Shown: positions 8,602-17,567 of the stretch, piece after piece | How positions within the stretch are numbered: position 1 is the stretch's first letter | How the letters are laid out: each line of letters starts with the position of its first letter | NCBI GenBank assembly: GCA_023212695.1 | Contig: JALCCG010000252.1 | Location: 1 to 30,853, forward strand | Source: Sporisorium sorghi | Lineage: Eukaryota; Basidiomycota; Ustilaginomycetes; Ustilaginales; Ustilaginaceae | Length of the DNA stretch: 30,853 nucleotides | Direction: 5' to 3' | Made by a program: the position numbers and the translations under genes | The notes under the pieces: generated by a model | Seen by the model: only the letters and a program-made list of their open reading frames with translations | Told to the model about the DNA's origin: nothing | Databases searched by the model: none

Positions 8602-10836
8602 ATGACCGATACCGCAGAAGCTTCGACCAATGGCAATGGCAAGCGGAAGCTCTACGTCGCCTGCAATGCCTGCCGCTTCCGCAAGGTCAAGTGCGACCGC
8701 GAGCCTCGTCTTCAACAAGGACACTCGACTTGCACCAACTGCGAGAGTGCCTCGATGGATTGCATACTTACCGTCAACCCGCCCAAGAAACGTCTGGGGA
8801 AACGGATGAAGATGCTTCAAGAGCAGCAGCAGCAAGAGGCAGGCCAGTCTGCTCCGATAGACAGAGCCGACACGGCAATCGCATCTACATTCACGCATAG
8901 CAATGGTAAAGCGCACCGTCCTCCAAATCCTAGTGCAACAAGCTCGTACAACGAGCCACTCGGCATGTCACCCGGCTTCTCCAGCTTGCTCGAAGCTGTC
9001 TCACAGCAGAAGGTGGCGACTTTCCAACAAGAGCTACCATCTGCAAATGGAGCTGAGGCAATGTCGTCCAATGAAATCGATGCGGGCTCCTATATCGAAG
9101 ATGGTACTTCTCACAGCTCAATCATTCAGAATAGCATGTTTGCCGCTTTGGGTACCAGCGACGCAGACGTCTTTCGCTTCCCTACCGGCAACACCCCCAC
9201 CGAGGAGCTCCGTCGCTCCCGCAACCAAATTGCGGACATTACAACGGCGCCAGCAGACTCTGGATCGGCAGCTGCCTCTAGAGTCACACCAAAGTCATCT
9301 ACCGCTACTTCAGACCAGTCATCGCCGGAAGTCATTTCGTCGCAAGGTGCCTTCCTCAGCTCCAAGATCACGAATGCCACTGCCGCACAAGCCAATGCTC
9401 TCAAACGACGCAACCCGTTCGACAAGCCTTCCCCCACCAACGCTACAAGCCAAGTCGGCTTTGTTGGTGGCTTGCTTGGCATTGCGTCGCTCGACAAGCA
9501 CTTGCTAGATGTCTGCGTCAAGTCTTACTTCGACAGCATGGGTCAGTGCATCGGCTTCATCCGGCCCGAGTGGTTCTGGCCTCGATACCATGCCTTCTTC
9601 TCACGCTACAGTGGCCTCTACGTCGATCCGTCCTTGGAATCAGACGAGAAGCCTCTATCCGAGCTGCTGCTGATCGCAGTGGCGTGTCGCGGTGCAGCCA
9701 CAAGTCAATTCGCCAACCGCTTCGAGCTGGAAAAGGACCTGTACGACCACTACCGCCGTCTGATCAAGGACCGCGATCGACTGGTGCGCGATGGATTCGA
9801 CGCGATCGAGTCCGTCGTTCTCATGACCGAACACGCCGACAGCGTGCCCAAGCCCATCGCCGATCCCATGTCGTCGCACGGCGTATTCGACGTCGAGATC
9901 TTGTCGCACGAAGGACTCATCCGACTCATGAGGAAGCTCGAGCTGCATCGCGAGAAGCCATTCGGCGCACGACTCGAAGGCCGCGATGCAGTGCGGCAAC
10001 GGATCCTGTTCTGGACCATCTACGTATATGACGCCATCCGGTCCGAAGCTGGGCGGACGATGCCGCTGATCGAGGAGGACGACATGAGTCTGACGCGCAG
10101 TTTTCCGACGCCCGGCAATGTAGCCGATGCGATGCGCCTGGCGTACCGGGACCACTTTGTCGATCTGTGCAACATCTGCCGCTACGTTGCGTACAAGGTG
10201 CAGTCTCCGCGCGTGCAGCAAGTCGGCATTGACCCCTGTGATCTGCTGCGTGTGCTCGACGACTTGAAGGCATGGCACGACCAGCTCGGGCCGCTGTTTG
10301 CATGGGACTGGAACGACATGCTGCACATCACCGGACCCACGGACCCGGGAGACCAGACGCGGCGCAGCTTCCTCATCTTTCTCTTCCTCGGACAGTGGCT
10401 CAGCCTCGACTACGCCGTGGAAGAGATCGGATTTGCCGCAAACTGCGACGCCAAGCTCAAGGAAGAAGCAGTACGTCGGCTGGAGCACGAGGTCGAGACG
10501 ACGCTCGATCGCCAAGTGCTGGTGTGCGACCACGGGACGCTGTTCGGCATCGTGCGCCTGCACCCGGGCATGATGCAGTCGTGGTCCGTCACTTGGGCGT
10601 TTTGGTGCATCAAGCGCATGCAAGACATTGTGGCTAAAGGCGAGGGGAGGCTGACAAGTGCCAAGGCGTCGCAGGCGTTTCAGCGGTACCAGTCGGCGGT
10701 GCTGTGCTTCATCAATGCCACCGCAAGCTGCGACAGTTCGCCGCAGACGCCCGAGAGGGTGCAGCAGCTCATGACGGCGCTCAAGGGCGTCACTGAGGCG
10801 AGAAAGTCGACGCAGCTGACGTTTGGTCGTCTTTGA
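8602..10836 (+). CDS. Zn2Cys6 binuclear-cluster transcription factor
   Basis: A nuclear fungal-specific regulator of 744 residues. The zinc cluster is C21-x2-C24-x6-C31-x12-C44-x2-C47-x6-C54; the loop between the third and fourth cysteines is 12 residues, long compared with the usual 5-9. A basic linker (PPKKRLGKRMK) follows, then a polar region of low complexity (about 70-280), then the fungal transcription factor middle homology region from about 295 to 600. Typical segments of that region are LLLIAVACRGAA, the GLIRLMRKLELHRE block and the ILFWTIYVYDA block. I took the Met at 8602 because it lies directly before the cluster and has a CAGCC leader. The frame is open back to an ATG at 8476, which would add 42 residues of no known type. 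Target genes cannot be read from the sequence. The next gene downstream, SND1, is in the same direction but 652 bp away, so it is not obviously a partner. Confidence 0.9.
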   Translation: MTDTAEASTNGNGKRKLYVACNACRFRKVKCDREPRLQQGHSTCTNCESASMDCILTVNPPKKRLGKRMKMLQEQQQQEAGQSAPIDRADTAIASTFTHSNGKAHRPPNPSATSSYNEPLGMSPGFSSLLEAVSQQKVATFQQELPSANGAEAMSSNEIDAGSYIEDGTSHSSIIQNSMFAALGTSDADVFRFPTGNTPTEELRRSRNQIADITTAPADSGSAAASRVTPKSSTATSDQSSPEVISSQGAFLSSKITNATAAQANALKRRNPFDKPSPTNATSQVGFVGGLLGIASLDKHLLDVCVKSYFDSMGQCIGFIRPEWFWPRYHAFFSRYSGLYVDPSLESDEKPLSELLLIAVACRGAATSQFANRFELEKDLYDHYRRLIKDRDRLVRDGFDAIESVVLMTEHADSVPKPIADPMSSHGVFDVEILSHEGLIRLMRKLELHREKPFGARLEGRDAVRQRILFWTIYVYDAIRSEAGRTMPLIEEDDMSLTRSFPTPGNVADAMRLAYRDHFVDLCNICRYVAYKVQSPRVQQVGIDPCDLLRVLDDLKAWHDQLGPLFAWDWNDMLHITGPTDPGDQTRRSFLIFLFLGQWLSLDYAVEEIGFAANCDAKLKEEAVRRLEHEVETTLDRQVLVCDHGTLFGIVRLHPGMMQSWSVTWAFWCIKRMQDIVAKGEGRLTSAKASQAFQRYQSAVLCFINATASCDSSPQTPERVQQLMTALKGVTEARKSTQLTFGRL

Positions 10837-11488
10837 CGTTAGCTTGTATTCCAGTGTAGAGGAGGAGGATACCGATGCCTATACCCCATTTGGCAAACTG
10901 CCATCAAAGACAGAGGCTGTGTGTCGACATGGGCGAATTTTTCTGTTTGTGAGATCGGCAAACGATTGATTGAGCGAGAAAAATCAACGCTCCGGACAGG
11001 CGAAAAGGGGGGACACGTCGCAAGGCAGCAGAGCGAGAGCAAGAGAAAGCGTGTGCCTTTGTGGCTCTGGTCGGCTGATGCGGTTTTGGATTTGGATTTG
11101 GATTTGGATTTGGATTTGGATTTGGATTTGATCAGGTCGATCAGCAAGCAAGCATCAGAGACAGAGACAGAAGCGTGTGATTGGTTTAGCGTGCCTGACC
11201 AGCGAACCAGAAGACTGTTGGTCTCTTCTCTTCTCTCTCTCTCTCTGAAATTGGACGAACCGACGGACGGACCACTTGGTTAAAATTCGATTTGGCCTTT
11301 CTTCTTGTTCCTCTTCCACACGATCATCTCTTCTACAAACCTTGCTTAGCGTTCTCTTTTTCTGGTCAGGTTCTTGATTCTCGTCAGACCTTTTTTCATC
11401 AGCATAGACTTGTTCGAAAGCGTCCTTCCTTCTTCTCGGCAAACAACAGCATCAGCAGCATCACTTCAACCAGCATCGTTCTATCGTC
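10837..11488. other. Intergenic region upstream of the SND1 gene
   Basis: 652 bp holding the SND1 promoter and leader. It contains a hexanucleotide tandem repeat (listed separately), a CT repeat (about 11223-11246) and a pyrimidine-rich leader leading to the start codon. No gene is seen. Confidence 0.6.
11085..11130 (+). repeat. (TTTGGA)n tandem repeat, about 7.7 copies
   Basis: Seven perfect TTTGGA units followed by TTTG. The repeat is about 360 bp upstream of the SND1 start codon. It is likely to vary in copy number between strains. Confidence 0.95.
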
Positions 11489-14400
11489 ATGTCGTTTGCC
11501 GCAGCATCAGCAGCCCCAGCAGCATCATCTCCTGCCAACGCGGGTGGACCTCCTTGCAGCAATGCAGCCGCAACCGTTCCCGCTACGCCTCTCGTCCCCG
11601 CCCTCAAGAGCGCCATCGTTCGCAGCGTCCTGAGCGGAGACACCATCGTCATCCGTCCCAAGGGCGTCAACATCCCCGGCAAGGAAGAGACCGTCCACAT
11701 CGCCGGCATTGCTGCTCCTCGTCTTGGCTCGCGCGAGCGCGACGACGATCCTCAGGCGTTCCCCTCCCGCGAGTATCTCCGTCTGCTCACCGTCGGCCGC
11801 GAGATTCGGTACCGCATCGAGTACACCGTCCCTGCGCCTGCTGCTGTCCCCGGAAGCACCGTCGCACAGCCTCGTCAGTTTGCCCATGTCTTTTTGCCGC
11901 CCAAAGCTCCCGGCCTGCCGGATACCAATGTGGCTCACGAGATTCTCGCTGCAGGCTGGGCCAAGGTGCACGACTCGGTAGCTCGCCGAAGCGACGAAGC
12001 CGACGACGGCAGCTGGAAGCAAAAGCTGCGAAGCGTCCAGGAAGAGGCTTCCGCTGCTGGTGTCGGTCTGTGGGGTCCCGACGATCTGCTCAAGGTTCAT
12101 CACTCGATGCCCGAAGACACGGCTGCCTTCCTTGCCGAGTGGAAGGGCAAGCCCATCGAATCCATCGTCGAACAGGTCCGTGACGGCAGCATGCTTCGTG
12201 TCCGTCTGCTCCTCTCGTCGACGCACCAGCAGATGATCAACCTCAGCTTGGCCGGTATCAAGGCGCCTCGTGTCACGGGCGGTGGTGGTGCGAGCCCTAC
12301 AGACGCCAGCGAGACGTTCGGCGAAGAGGCCAAGTTCTTTGTCGAAAGCCGTCTGCTTCAGCGAAACATCAAGGTGACGCTGCTGTCGGTGCCACAACCC
12401 GTCGCAGCTCCCACGCCTTTTGCAAGTACCGCGTCGGCAGCCCCTGCTCCGGCTCAGCCGTCGGCAAGCGTGCTGATCGGACTCGCAATCCACCCCGTCG
12501 GCGACATTGCCCAGTTCCTGCTCGCAGCCGGCCTGGCTCGATGTGTCGACTGGCACGCAGGCATGCTCGCTTCGTACGGCGGCATGGAAAAGTACCGCCA
12601 AGCCGAGCGAACCGCCAAGGAGAAGCGTCTCAACCTCTGGCAATCCTACTCGGCGCCGGCCTCTTCGTCGACCACCTTGGCGAGCCAGCCCGTCGCTGCG
12701 CGCACCTTTGACGCTGTCGTCTCGCGCATCATCTCGGGCGACACGATCCAGGTGCGCAAGACGGGTGCGGACGGCAAGCTCGGTCCCGAGAAACGCATCC
12801 AGTTCTCGTCGTTGCGCCAGCCCCAGGCCAAGGATGCCAAGCAGGCGGGCTACGCGGCGGAAGCGCGCGAGTTCTTGCGCAAGCGACTCGTGGGCAAGAC
12901 CGTGTCGGTGCAGATGGACTACATCAAGCCCAAGGAGGGAGATTTCGACGAGCGAGAGTATGCCACCGTCAAGCAGGGCAACAAGGACGCCGACGTCGGT
13001 CTGCTGCTCATCTCGAGGGGTCTGGCTACTGTGCAGAGGCATCGTCGTGATGACGAGGGCCGCTCGCCCGACTTTGACCGCCTCATGGAAGCTGAAGCCA
13101 AGGCGGTCACTGAGGGCAAGGGCATCCACTCGGGCAAAGAGCTACCTGCGCCACGCATGGGCGATGCTTCCGAGACGGCATCCAAAGCCAACACGTTCCT
13201 GCCTGGTCTCAAGCGCGCTGGTCGATTGACGGCGATTGTGGACTTTGTCGCTTCCGCCTCTCGATTCAAGCTGATTGTCCCACGCGAGAATGTGCGCCTC
13301 ACGTTTGTTCTGGCAGGCATTCGTGCGCCCAAGACGGCGCGCAACCATTCCGAAAAGGACGAGCCGTTCGGACGCGAGGGACTCGAGTTCTCAACCATGC
13401 GCGCTCTGCAGCGCGACGTCGAGATCGAGGTGTTCAGCACGGACAAGGTCGGCGGGTTCATTGGCGCGCTCTACCTCAACAAGACGGACAACCTGGCCGT
13501 GTCGCTCGTCGAGAGTGGTCTGGCTACGGTGCACGGCTACAGCGCCGAGGCGACGCCGTTCTACAAGGCGTTGAAGGATGCAGAGGAGAAGGCCAAGGCG
13601 AGTAAGCTGGGCGTATGGCACGACTATGACGCTGCTGCGGAGGAGGAGGCAGAGTATGTTGACGGTGGTGCTGCTGTTCCGGGCCGTGCTGGGGCTGGAG
13701 TCGGTGCTGCTCGTAGTGGTGGTGCTGCGTGGGGTGGAGCTGCCAACGGCGGTGCCGGTGCCGGCGGTGCTGCAGCCGTTGCGCCGGCAAGAACCGAGTA
13801 CGTCGACTGCATCATCTCGGACGTGCGCGGCTCCTCCGGCCCCGAGGATCCGTTCGGGTTCAGCATCCAGGTGCTCAACGACCAGATCAACGAGCTCGAG
13901 ACGCTCATGGACGAGTTTTCGCTCCACCACAAGTCGCCCGTTGCCGCTAGCTTCGTCCCGCGTGCTGGCGATCTCGTCTCGGCCAAGTTCAGCCAGGACG
14001 GCGCGTGGTACCGCGCCATCATCCGCAAAGTCTCGCCGGGGCTCAAGGAGGCGCAGGTGAGCTTCATCGACTACGGCAACAAGGAGAGGGTCAAGTTCAA
14101 GGACCTGCGTCCGCTCGATGCGGCGCGCTTCGGGCGTACGCGCTTGCCGGCACAGGCGAAGGATGCGCGTCTGTCGTTTGTCAGGCTGTACGACGGCAAG
14201 CAGGCCGAGTACGTCGATGAGGCGCTCGACCGCTTCAGGGCGATCGCGGCGGAGGGAAGGAAGATGATTGCGAACATTGATTATACGGAGCCGGGCACGG
14301 GCGTGGTTCATGTGAGCCTGTACGACCCGGAGAGCCCCGGGATTGGGCAGAGCCCGGAACAGGGGTGCATCAACTACGAGCTGGCTAGAGAAGGGTATGC

Positions 14401-14530
14401 GCTGCTCGACGACAAGGTGCGCTATTGGAAGAGCTACCCCGTGCTGACGCGTGCGCTGCAAAAGGGGCTCGACGAGGCGAGGAGCAGGCATAGGGGGTGC
14501 TTTGAGTATGGTGACCCCACGGAGGACTAG
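11489..14530 (+). CDS. SND1: Tudor staphylococcal nuclease (Tudor-SN / SND1 homologue)
   Basis: A 1013-residue single-exon gene for the multi-domain RNA-binding protein found in stress granules, spliceosomal and transcription complexes. Four full staphylococcal-nuclease-like (SN) repeats are visible by their recurring openings: SGDTIVI near residues 51-57, DGSMLRV near 232, SGDTIQV near 416 and ASRFKLI near 589. Each is followed by an IxxPR/K-type strand (GIAAPR, GIKAPR, SLRQPQ, GIRAPK) and a GLATV or GLARC helix. A Gly/Ala-rich linker follows at about 724-770. The Tudor domain is at about 820-880 (GDLVSAKFSQDGAWYRA, FIDYGNKE) and is embedded in a fifth, split SN fold that ends near LDEARSRHRGCFEYGD. 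This is the standard metazoan and plant architecture and length is slightly above the usual ~900. The SN repeats lack an obvious full set of catalytic residues, so nuclease activity is uncertain. The gene is convergent with cyanase, with 175 bp between stops. Confidence 0.95.
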   Translation: MSFAAASAAPAASSPANAGGPPCSNAAATVPATPLVPALKSAIVRSVLSGDTIVIRPKGVNIPGKEETVHIAGIAAPRLGSRERDDDPQAFPSREYLRLLTVGREIRYRIEYTVPAPAAVPGSTVAQPRQFAHVFLPPKAPGLPDTNVAHEILAAGWAKVHDSVARRSDEADDGSWKQKLRSVQEEASAAGVGLWGPDDLLKVHHSMPEDTAAFLAEWKGKPIESIVEQVRDGSMLRVRLLLSSTHQQMINLSLAGIKAPRVTGGGGASPTDASETFGEEAKFFVESRLLQRNIKVTLLSVPQPVAAPTPFASTASAAPAPAQPSASVLIGLAIHPVGDIAQFLLAAGLARCVDWHAGMLASYGGMEKYRQAERTAKEKRLNLWQSYSAPASSSTTLASQPVAARTFDAVVSRIISGDTIQVRKTGADGKLGPEKRIQFSSLRQPQAKDAKQAGYAAEAREFLRKRLVGKTVSVQMDYIKPKEGDFDEREYATVKQGNKDADVGLLLISRGLATVQRHRRDDEGRSPDFDRLMEAEAKAVTEGKGIHSGKELPAPRMGDASETASKANTFLPGLKRAGRLTAIVDFVASASRFKLIVPRENVRLTFVLAGIRAPKTARNHSEKDEPFGREGLEFSTMRALQRDVEIEVFSTDKVGGFIGALYLNKTDNLAVSLVESGLATVHGYSAEATPFYKALKDAEEKAKASKLGVWHDYDAAAEEEAEYVDGGAAVPGRAGAGVGAARSGGAAWGGAANGGAGAGGAAAVAPARTEYVDCIISDVRGSSGPEDPFGFSIQVLNDQINELETLMDEFSLHHKSPVAASFVPRAGDLVSAKFSQDGAWYRAIIRKVSPGLKEAQVSFIDYGNKERVKFKDLRPLDAARFGRTRLPAQAKDARLSFVRLYDGKQAEYVDEALDRFRAIAAEGRKMIANIDYTEPGTGVVHVSLYDPESPGIGQSPEQGCINYELAREGYALLDDKVRYWKSYPVLTRALQKGLDEARSRHRGCFEYGDPTED

Positions 14531-14705
14531 AGGCGGGTGTAGCGGTGGAGGGGATAGAGGCTGGTGTCACGCAATGGAATGCAGTTCAGCAGCTGGTGGA
14601 GAGCGGTGGTGTGGTTGTGGGATGCGTGAAAGTCTGTCATTGAGAGCTGGCAGTGATGATGTTGACATGGGTGAGAAGTTTGACAGAATTGGGAAGAGCG
14701 AGGGT

Positions 14706-15297
14706 TTACCAGCGGCGGTAGGGGAGGAACTTGCCGTCGAGGGTGATCTTGACCCTGTCTTCGCCGGCCTTGCCCTTGACTTTTTCCACGTGGCCTTCAA
14801 AGTCGATGGCGGACATGATGCCGTCGCCGAACTGTCGACGCACCACATACGCAACGAGCACGATGAGCAAACGGTGTCAGTATATCCTCGTTTTTCACCG
14901 TTCCCTTGATCTGCCTACATACCTTCTCGTGGATCATGTGCTTCAACGGATACCCGTACACGACGAGCACCTCGTACAGCCTGTACAGCACGGGGTCTTG
15001 CGGGGGCAAGTCGCCCAAACCACGGTGTGGGAAGTAGTCCTCGCCGAACGCCTCGTCCAGGTAGCGCTGCTGCAGATTCAGCGCCGAGCTCAGCTTGGCC
15101 ACATCGCTCGCGTCCGGCTTGGCTTGGCCGTAGAAGATGGCTGCGACGTACCACTCGTCGCGATCGATCTTGGCGGCGATGTCGGCCAAGGTCATCTTGG
15201 CTTTCACCTTGGCATCGTGGAGCGACGCGAAGATGGGCGGCAGATCAGAGAGGATCTTGGGCTTCTGGATGTTTCCGGACGAGGAGGGGTTCGACAT
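14706..15297 (-). CDS. cynS: Cyanate hydratase (cyanase), two exons
   Basis: Exon 1 is 15297-14923 and exon 2 is 14831-14706; joined, they give 166 residues. The enzyme catalyses the bicarbonate-dependent decomposition of cyanate to ammonia and CO2 through carbamate and works as a decamer in the cytosol. The N-terminal helical region ([24 protein letters not shown]) matches the helix-turn-helix-like domain of the family. The C-terminal dimer domain contains YRLYE and, across the splice, [14 protein letters not shown]106, E109 and S132 correspond to the three catalytic residues of the E. coli enzyme (Arg96, Glu99, Ser122) with a constant offset of ten. The end [11 protein letters not shown] is also typical. 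Reading without splicing would replace the catalytic Ser region with unrelated sequence. The product would give nitrogen from cyanate and protect against carbamoylation. Confidence 0.96.
14832..14922 (-). other. Cyanase intron
   Basis: 91 bp on the minus strand with GTATGT donor (at 14922), TACTGAC branch site and GACAG acceptor (ending at 14832). Phase 0. It sits between the codons of HEK and FGDG in the active-site region. Confidence 0.93.
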
Positions 15298-16215
15298 TGT
15301 TGCGAAAGGTTGCGTTGTTGGGTGGGAGAAAGGTGGTTGGATCTGGCTTGCGCGTTGTGTTTAGCGTCGTGTTGGTGGTGTCAGGAGCAAGGTGTGATGA
15401 GGACGTAGAGGCTTCTTACAGGCGCTTCTCCAGGTGGACTTGCTTGCAAAGGCCGATGCGCGGAGAGGTCTTATCTTTCAAAGGCATGGTCCAAGCGCGC
15501 TTTTCGACATGCAGGGTTCAGAACTCGCCTTCCTGACGCGGAGAGACTGAAATTTAGATCGCCGAAAAGTCCTTCCTTCTTGCTTGGTCTTATCTCGCTA
15601 TCTCGATCGCTGAGCCGCCTTTCCCCCCCGAACATCTCGTCTGCAGCGGTAGCAGGAACCGCTCTTCTTCTTGGCGTTTCTCGAACAAGCTTGCAGCAAA
15701 CACCGTGCCAAGCCCGCACGTTTCTCTTAGTGTCTTCTTGGGTCAGAAGGCGGCTTTTGCGCTTTCTTATCTGGTTCGCCGCGTGTCGCCGCCGTCGTCG
15801 TCAAAGATGCTTCTACGCGCACACGGTCCTATCGCAGCCTCTGTGCAAGGCAGGTGGAGCGGAGTACCACGGTTCATATTCAAATTGAGAAGGTGCATTG
15901 ATGAGATCACTTGTCAGAACGCAGGGGTTGCCAGTAAGCCAAACAAGTCCGCACTGCTGCTGGCGTCGCTTACATCCCCAAACCGCTTTCTCTTCGAATC
16001 GTCGTATCGGCCAATTATTGATCATTGAGGGTGCTGAAAGACATAGATCTGCTTGCTAACCCTAACCCTAACCCCACCTCTCAAGGTACCAACATCAAAA
16101 AGCGTGCGGGACTGCTGCGGAACCGTGGGGAATAGGGTGGCCTTGCCGTGTTTCCCGATTGCAGATGCTGCGAGGTGTATCCGGTTGTCATACAAGCCCA
16201 GCCGAGACATCGTTC
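15298..16215. other. Intergenic region upstream of cyanase, with interstitial telomeric repeat
   Basis: The cyanase promoter lies at the left. ORFs of about 100 codons (15580-15888 and 15705-16028, plus) overlap in different frames and match nothing I know. The telomere-type repeat at 16056 is listed separately. Nothing else was recognised. Confidence 0.55.
16056..16075 (-). repeat. Interstitial telomere-type repeat, three CCCTAA units
   Basis: CTAACCCTAACCCTAACCCC on the plus strand is three perfect units of the fungal telomere repeat, TTAGGG as read on the minus strand. It lies 140 bp before the tRNA-Cys gene. Its orientation is C-rich on the plus strand. Confidence 0.9.
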
Positions 16216-16319
16216 GTGGGAGAGGCTTAGTGGTTTGGCGTGAGATTGCAACGTATCTTTTCAAAGAGCGGCGCCCCTGAAGAATCTTGAGGTCGTGGGT
16301 TCGATTCCCACCTTCCACT
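16216..16319 (+). tRNA. tRNA-Cys (GCA) with a 32-nt intron
   Basis: The cloverleaf folds by hand. The acceptor stem is GTGGGAG (16216-16222) with CTTCCAC (16312-16318), seven pairs with one G-U. The D stem pairs GCT with GGC and the loop holds the conserved AG and GG. The anticodon stem is TGAGA (16241-16245) with TCTTG (16285-16289). The loop is TT-GCA-A, so the anticodon is GCA (16248-16250). The variable loop is AGGTC, and the T arm is GTGGG-TTCGATT-CCCAC. The discriminator base is T (U73), a known identity element of tRNA-Cys. The intron, 16252-16283, lies directly after position 37, as in all eukaryotic nuclear tRNA introns. One oddity is A rather than U at position 8, which also weakens the first base of the A box; the B box is perfect. 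A T run follows as terminator. Confidence 0.85.
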
Positions 16320-16328
16320 TTTTTTTTT
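16319..16328 (+). terminator. RNA polymerase III oligo(T) terminator of tRNA-Cys
   Basis: Ten T residues directly after the acceptor stem; the first doubles as the discriminator base. Confidence 0.85.
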
Positions 16329-17567
16329 CCCCCTTCCTTTCTTTTTCGTAGTTGTAAAACAGAGCGTTGCATGGTCTTGAAGGCTTCCCTTCGACGGAGA
16401 TGATGGCAGGAAAGCGAGCGAGAAGGTCATCACGGAGGGTCAGAGCACACGCTAGCGAAATCGATTAATTTTTTATTTTTTTATTTTTATTTTTTTTCCC
16501 ACCCTCTCGGAATCCTCGCTAAATCGGCCCATTTCATTTCACGCACCCCTTACGCGCAAACCGTGAAAGAAGGATCGACGGCTGCGGGGGAAAGAAAGAG
16601 AATATTCCCATGGCAGCAACAGCATCGGCTAAGAACACTCACTGCGCGTCGAAGCTCTCCTCTTATGAAAACCGAAGACGGCGACATACCCGTGCAGAAG
16701 CTACACTGACTGCTCTAGAAGGTGGGCTAGAGATGGTGTTGGCCATTGGTGCTGTTGTGGGGTAAAGGTGAGAAGCGACGGTCTGTGAGGTGGGGGTAAG
16801 CTCGGTAGGTGGGCGGCGTCGAGAGGGAGGAATGCTAGGAACGGCGGCCTCTGCGTCTGGAGGCGAGGCCCCGCGCTTGGCCGTACGCCTCCGCCGCCGC
16901 CCGCGGGCATCCGTCGTTCGCTGCAGCTGCTGCACTAGATCGAAGGGCGACGCCTAAAAAGTTCGAATTCCTAGCAGCAGCAGACGGCGATTTCAAGGAT
17001 TTGTTGTTATTTTGAGCGCGCAGTTGAGAAGAGAAGGCTGGAATCTTGACCCGCTTTTCCCCTCGCTCGGCATGGGAGCGCAGAGTCAGGCAGCCAAGCA
17101 ACTTTAGGCAAAAGCAGCAGCGCCTGATGATCATATGCTGCCGCTCAATGGCTGTCAAAAAGTTTCCACCTCCGCTTGGCTCTTTGCGATATCTTTGTGC
17201 TCTTCTCATCACCATCATCTGTCGTATTCGCTTCTTTTCCACTCATTCCGCTTTTCCTGCGCCCGTTACCCCACTTTGAGACTGCTCGCTCTCCTTGGAC
17301 ACAGCAGCTGCTTCACTCTTTCTTGCCCTTGATATCGGCATCATCACGCTAACAACAAAAGATCGACTAGATCGCCACCTCGCACGCGTCCAACGACCTC
17401 GACGCCGAACTCTTCATTAGACATCGTTTGCGTTTGTCGATCAGCACACTCACTAGCACGATCGCGTCGTCGAAAGTAGCGCCCTTGCAATCGTCTTCGC
17501 ACAAGCGCTTCCACCGAAACGATAAACACCGGCTGCCTCACCTGTATCTCGTCTAATAACCTCCGAC
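16329..17567. other. Gene-poor interval upstream of the GPI-type protein gene
   Basis: About 1.2 kb. It begins with a T/A-rich low-complexity stretch (16468-16499). The rest has short overlapping ORFs on the minus strand (16663-16935, 16835-17242) that read Ala/Arg-rich sequence with no domain. The last 300 bp are pyrimidine-rich and probably hold the promoter and leader of the next gene. Confidence 0.55.

Noticed and set aside
11525..13129. Minus-strand ORF of 534 codons opposite SND1
   Set aside because: High-GC coding DNA leaves long antisense ORFs. The plus strand encodes a complete Tudor-SN, so this is a shadow.
16022..16372. Minus-strand ORF with GGNRTHDLKI-type peptide
   Set aside because: This is a well-known false protein produced by translating the antisense of a tRNA gene; it covers the tRNA-Cys.
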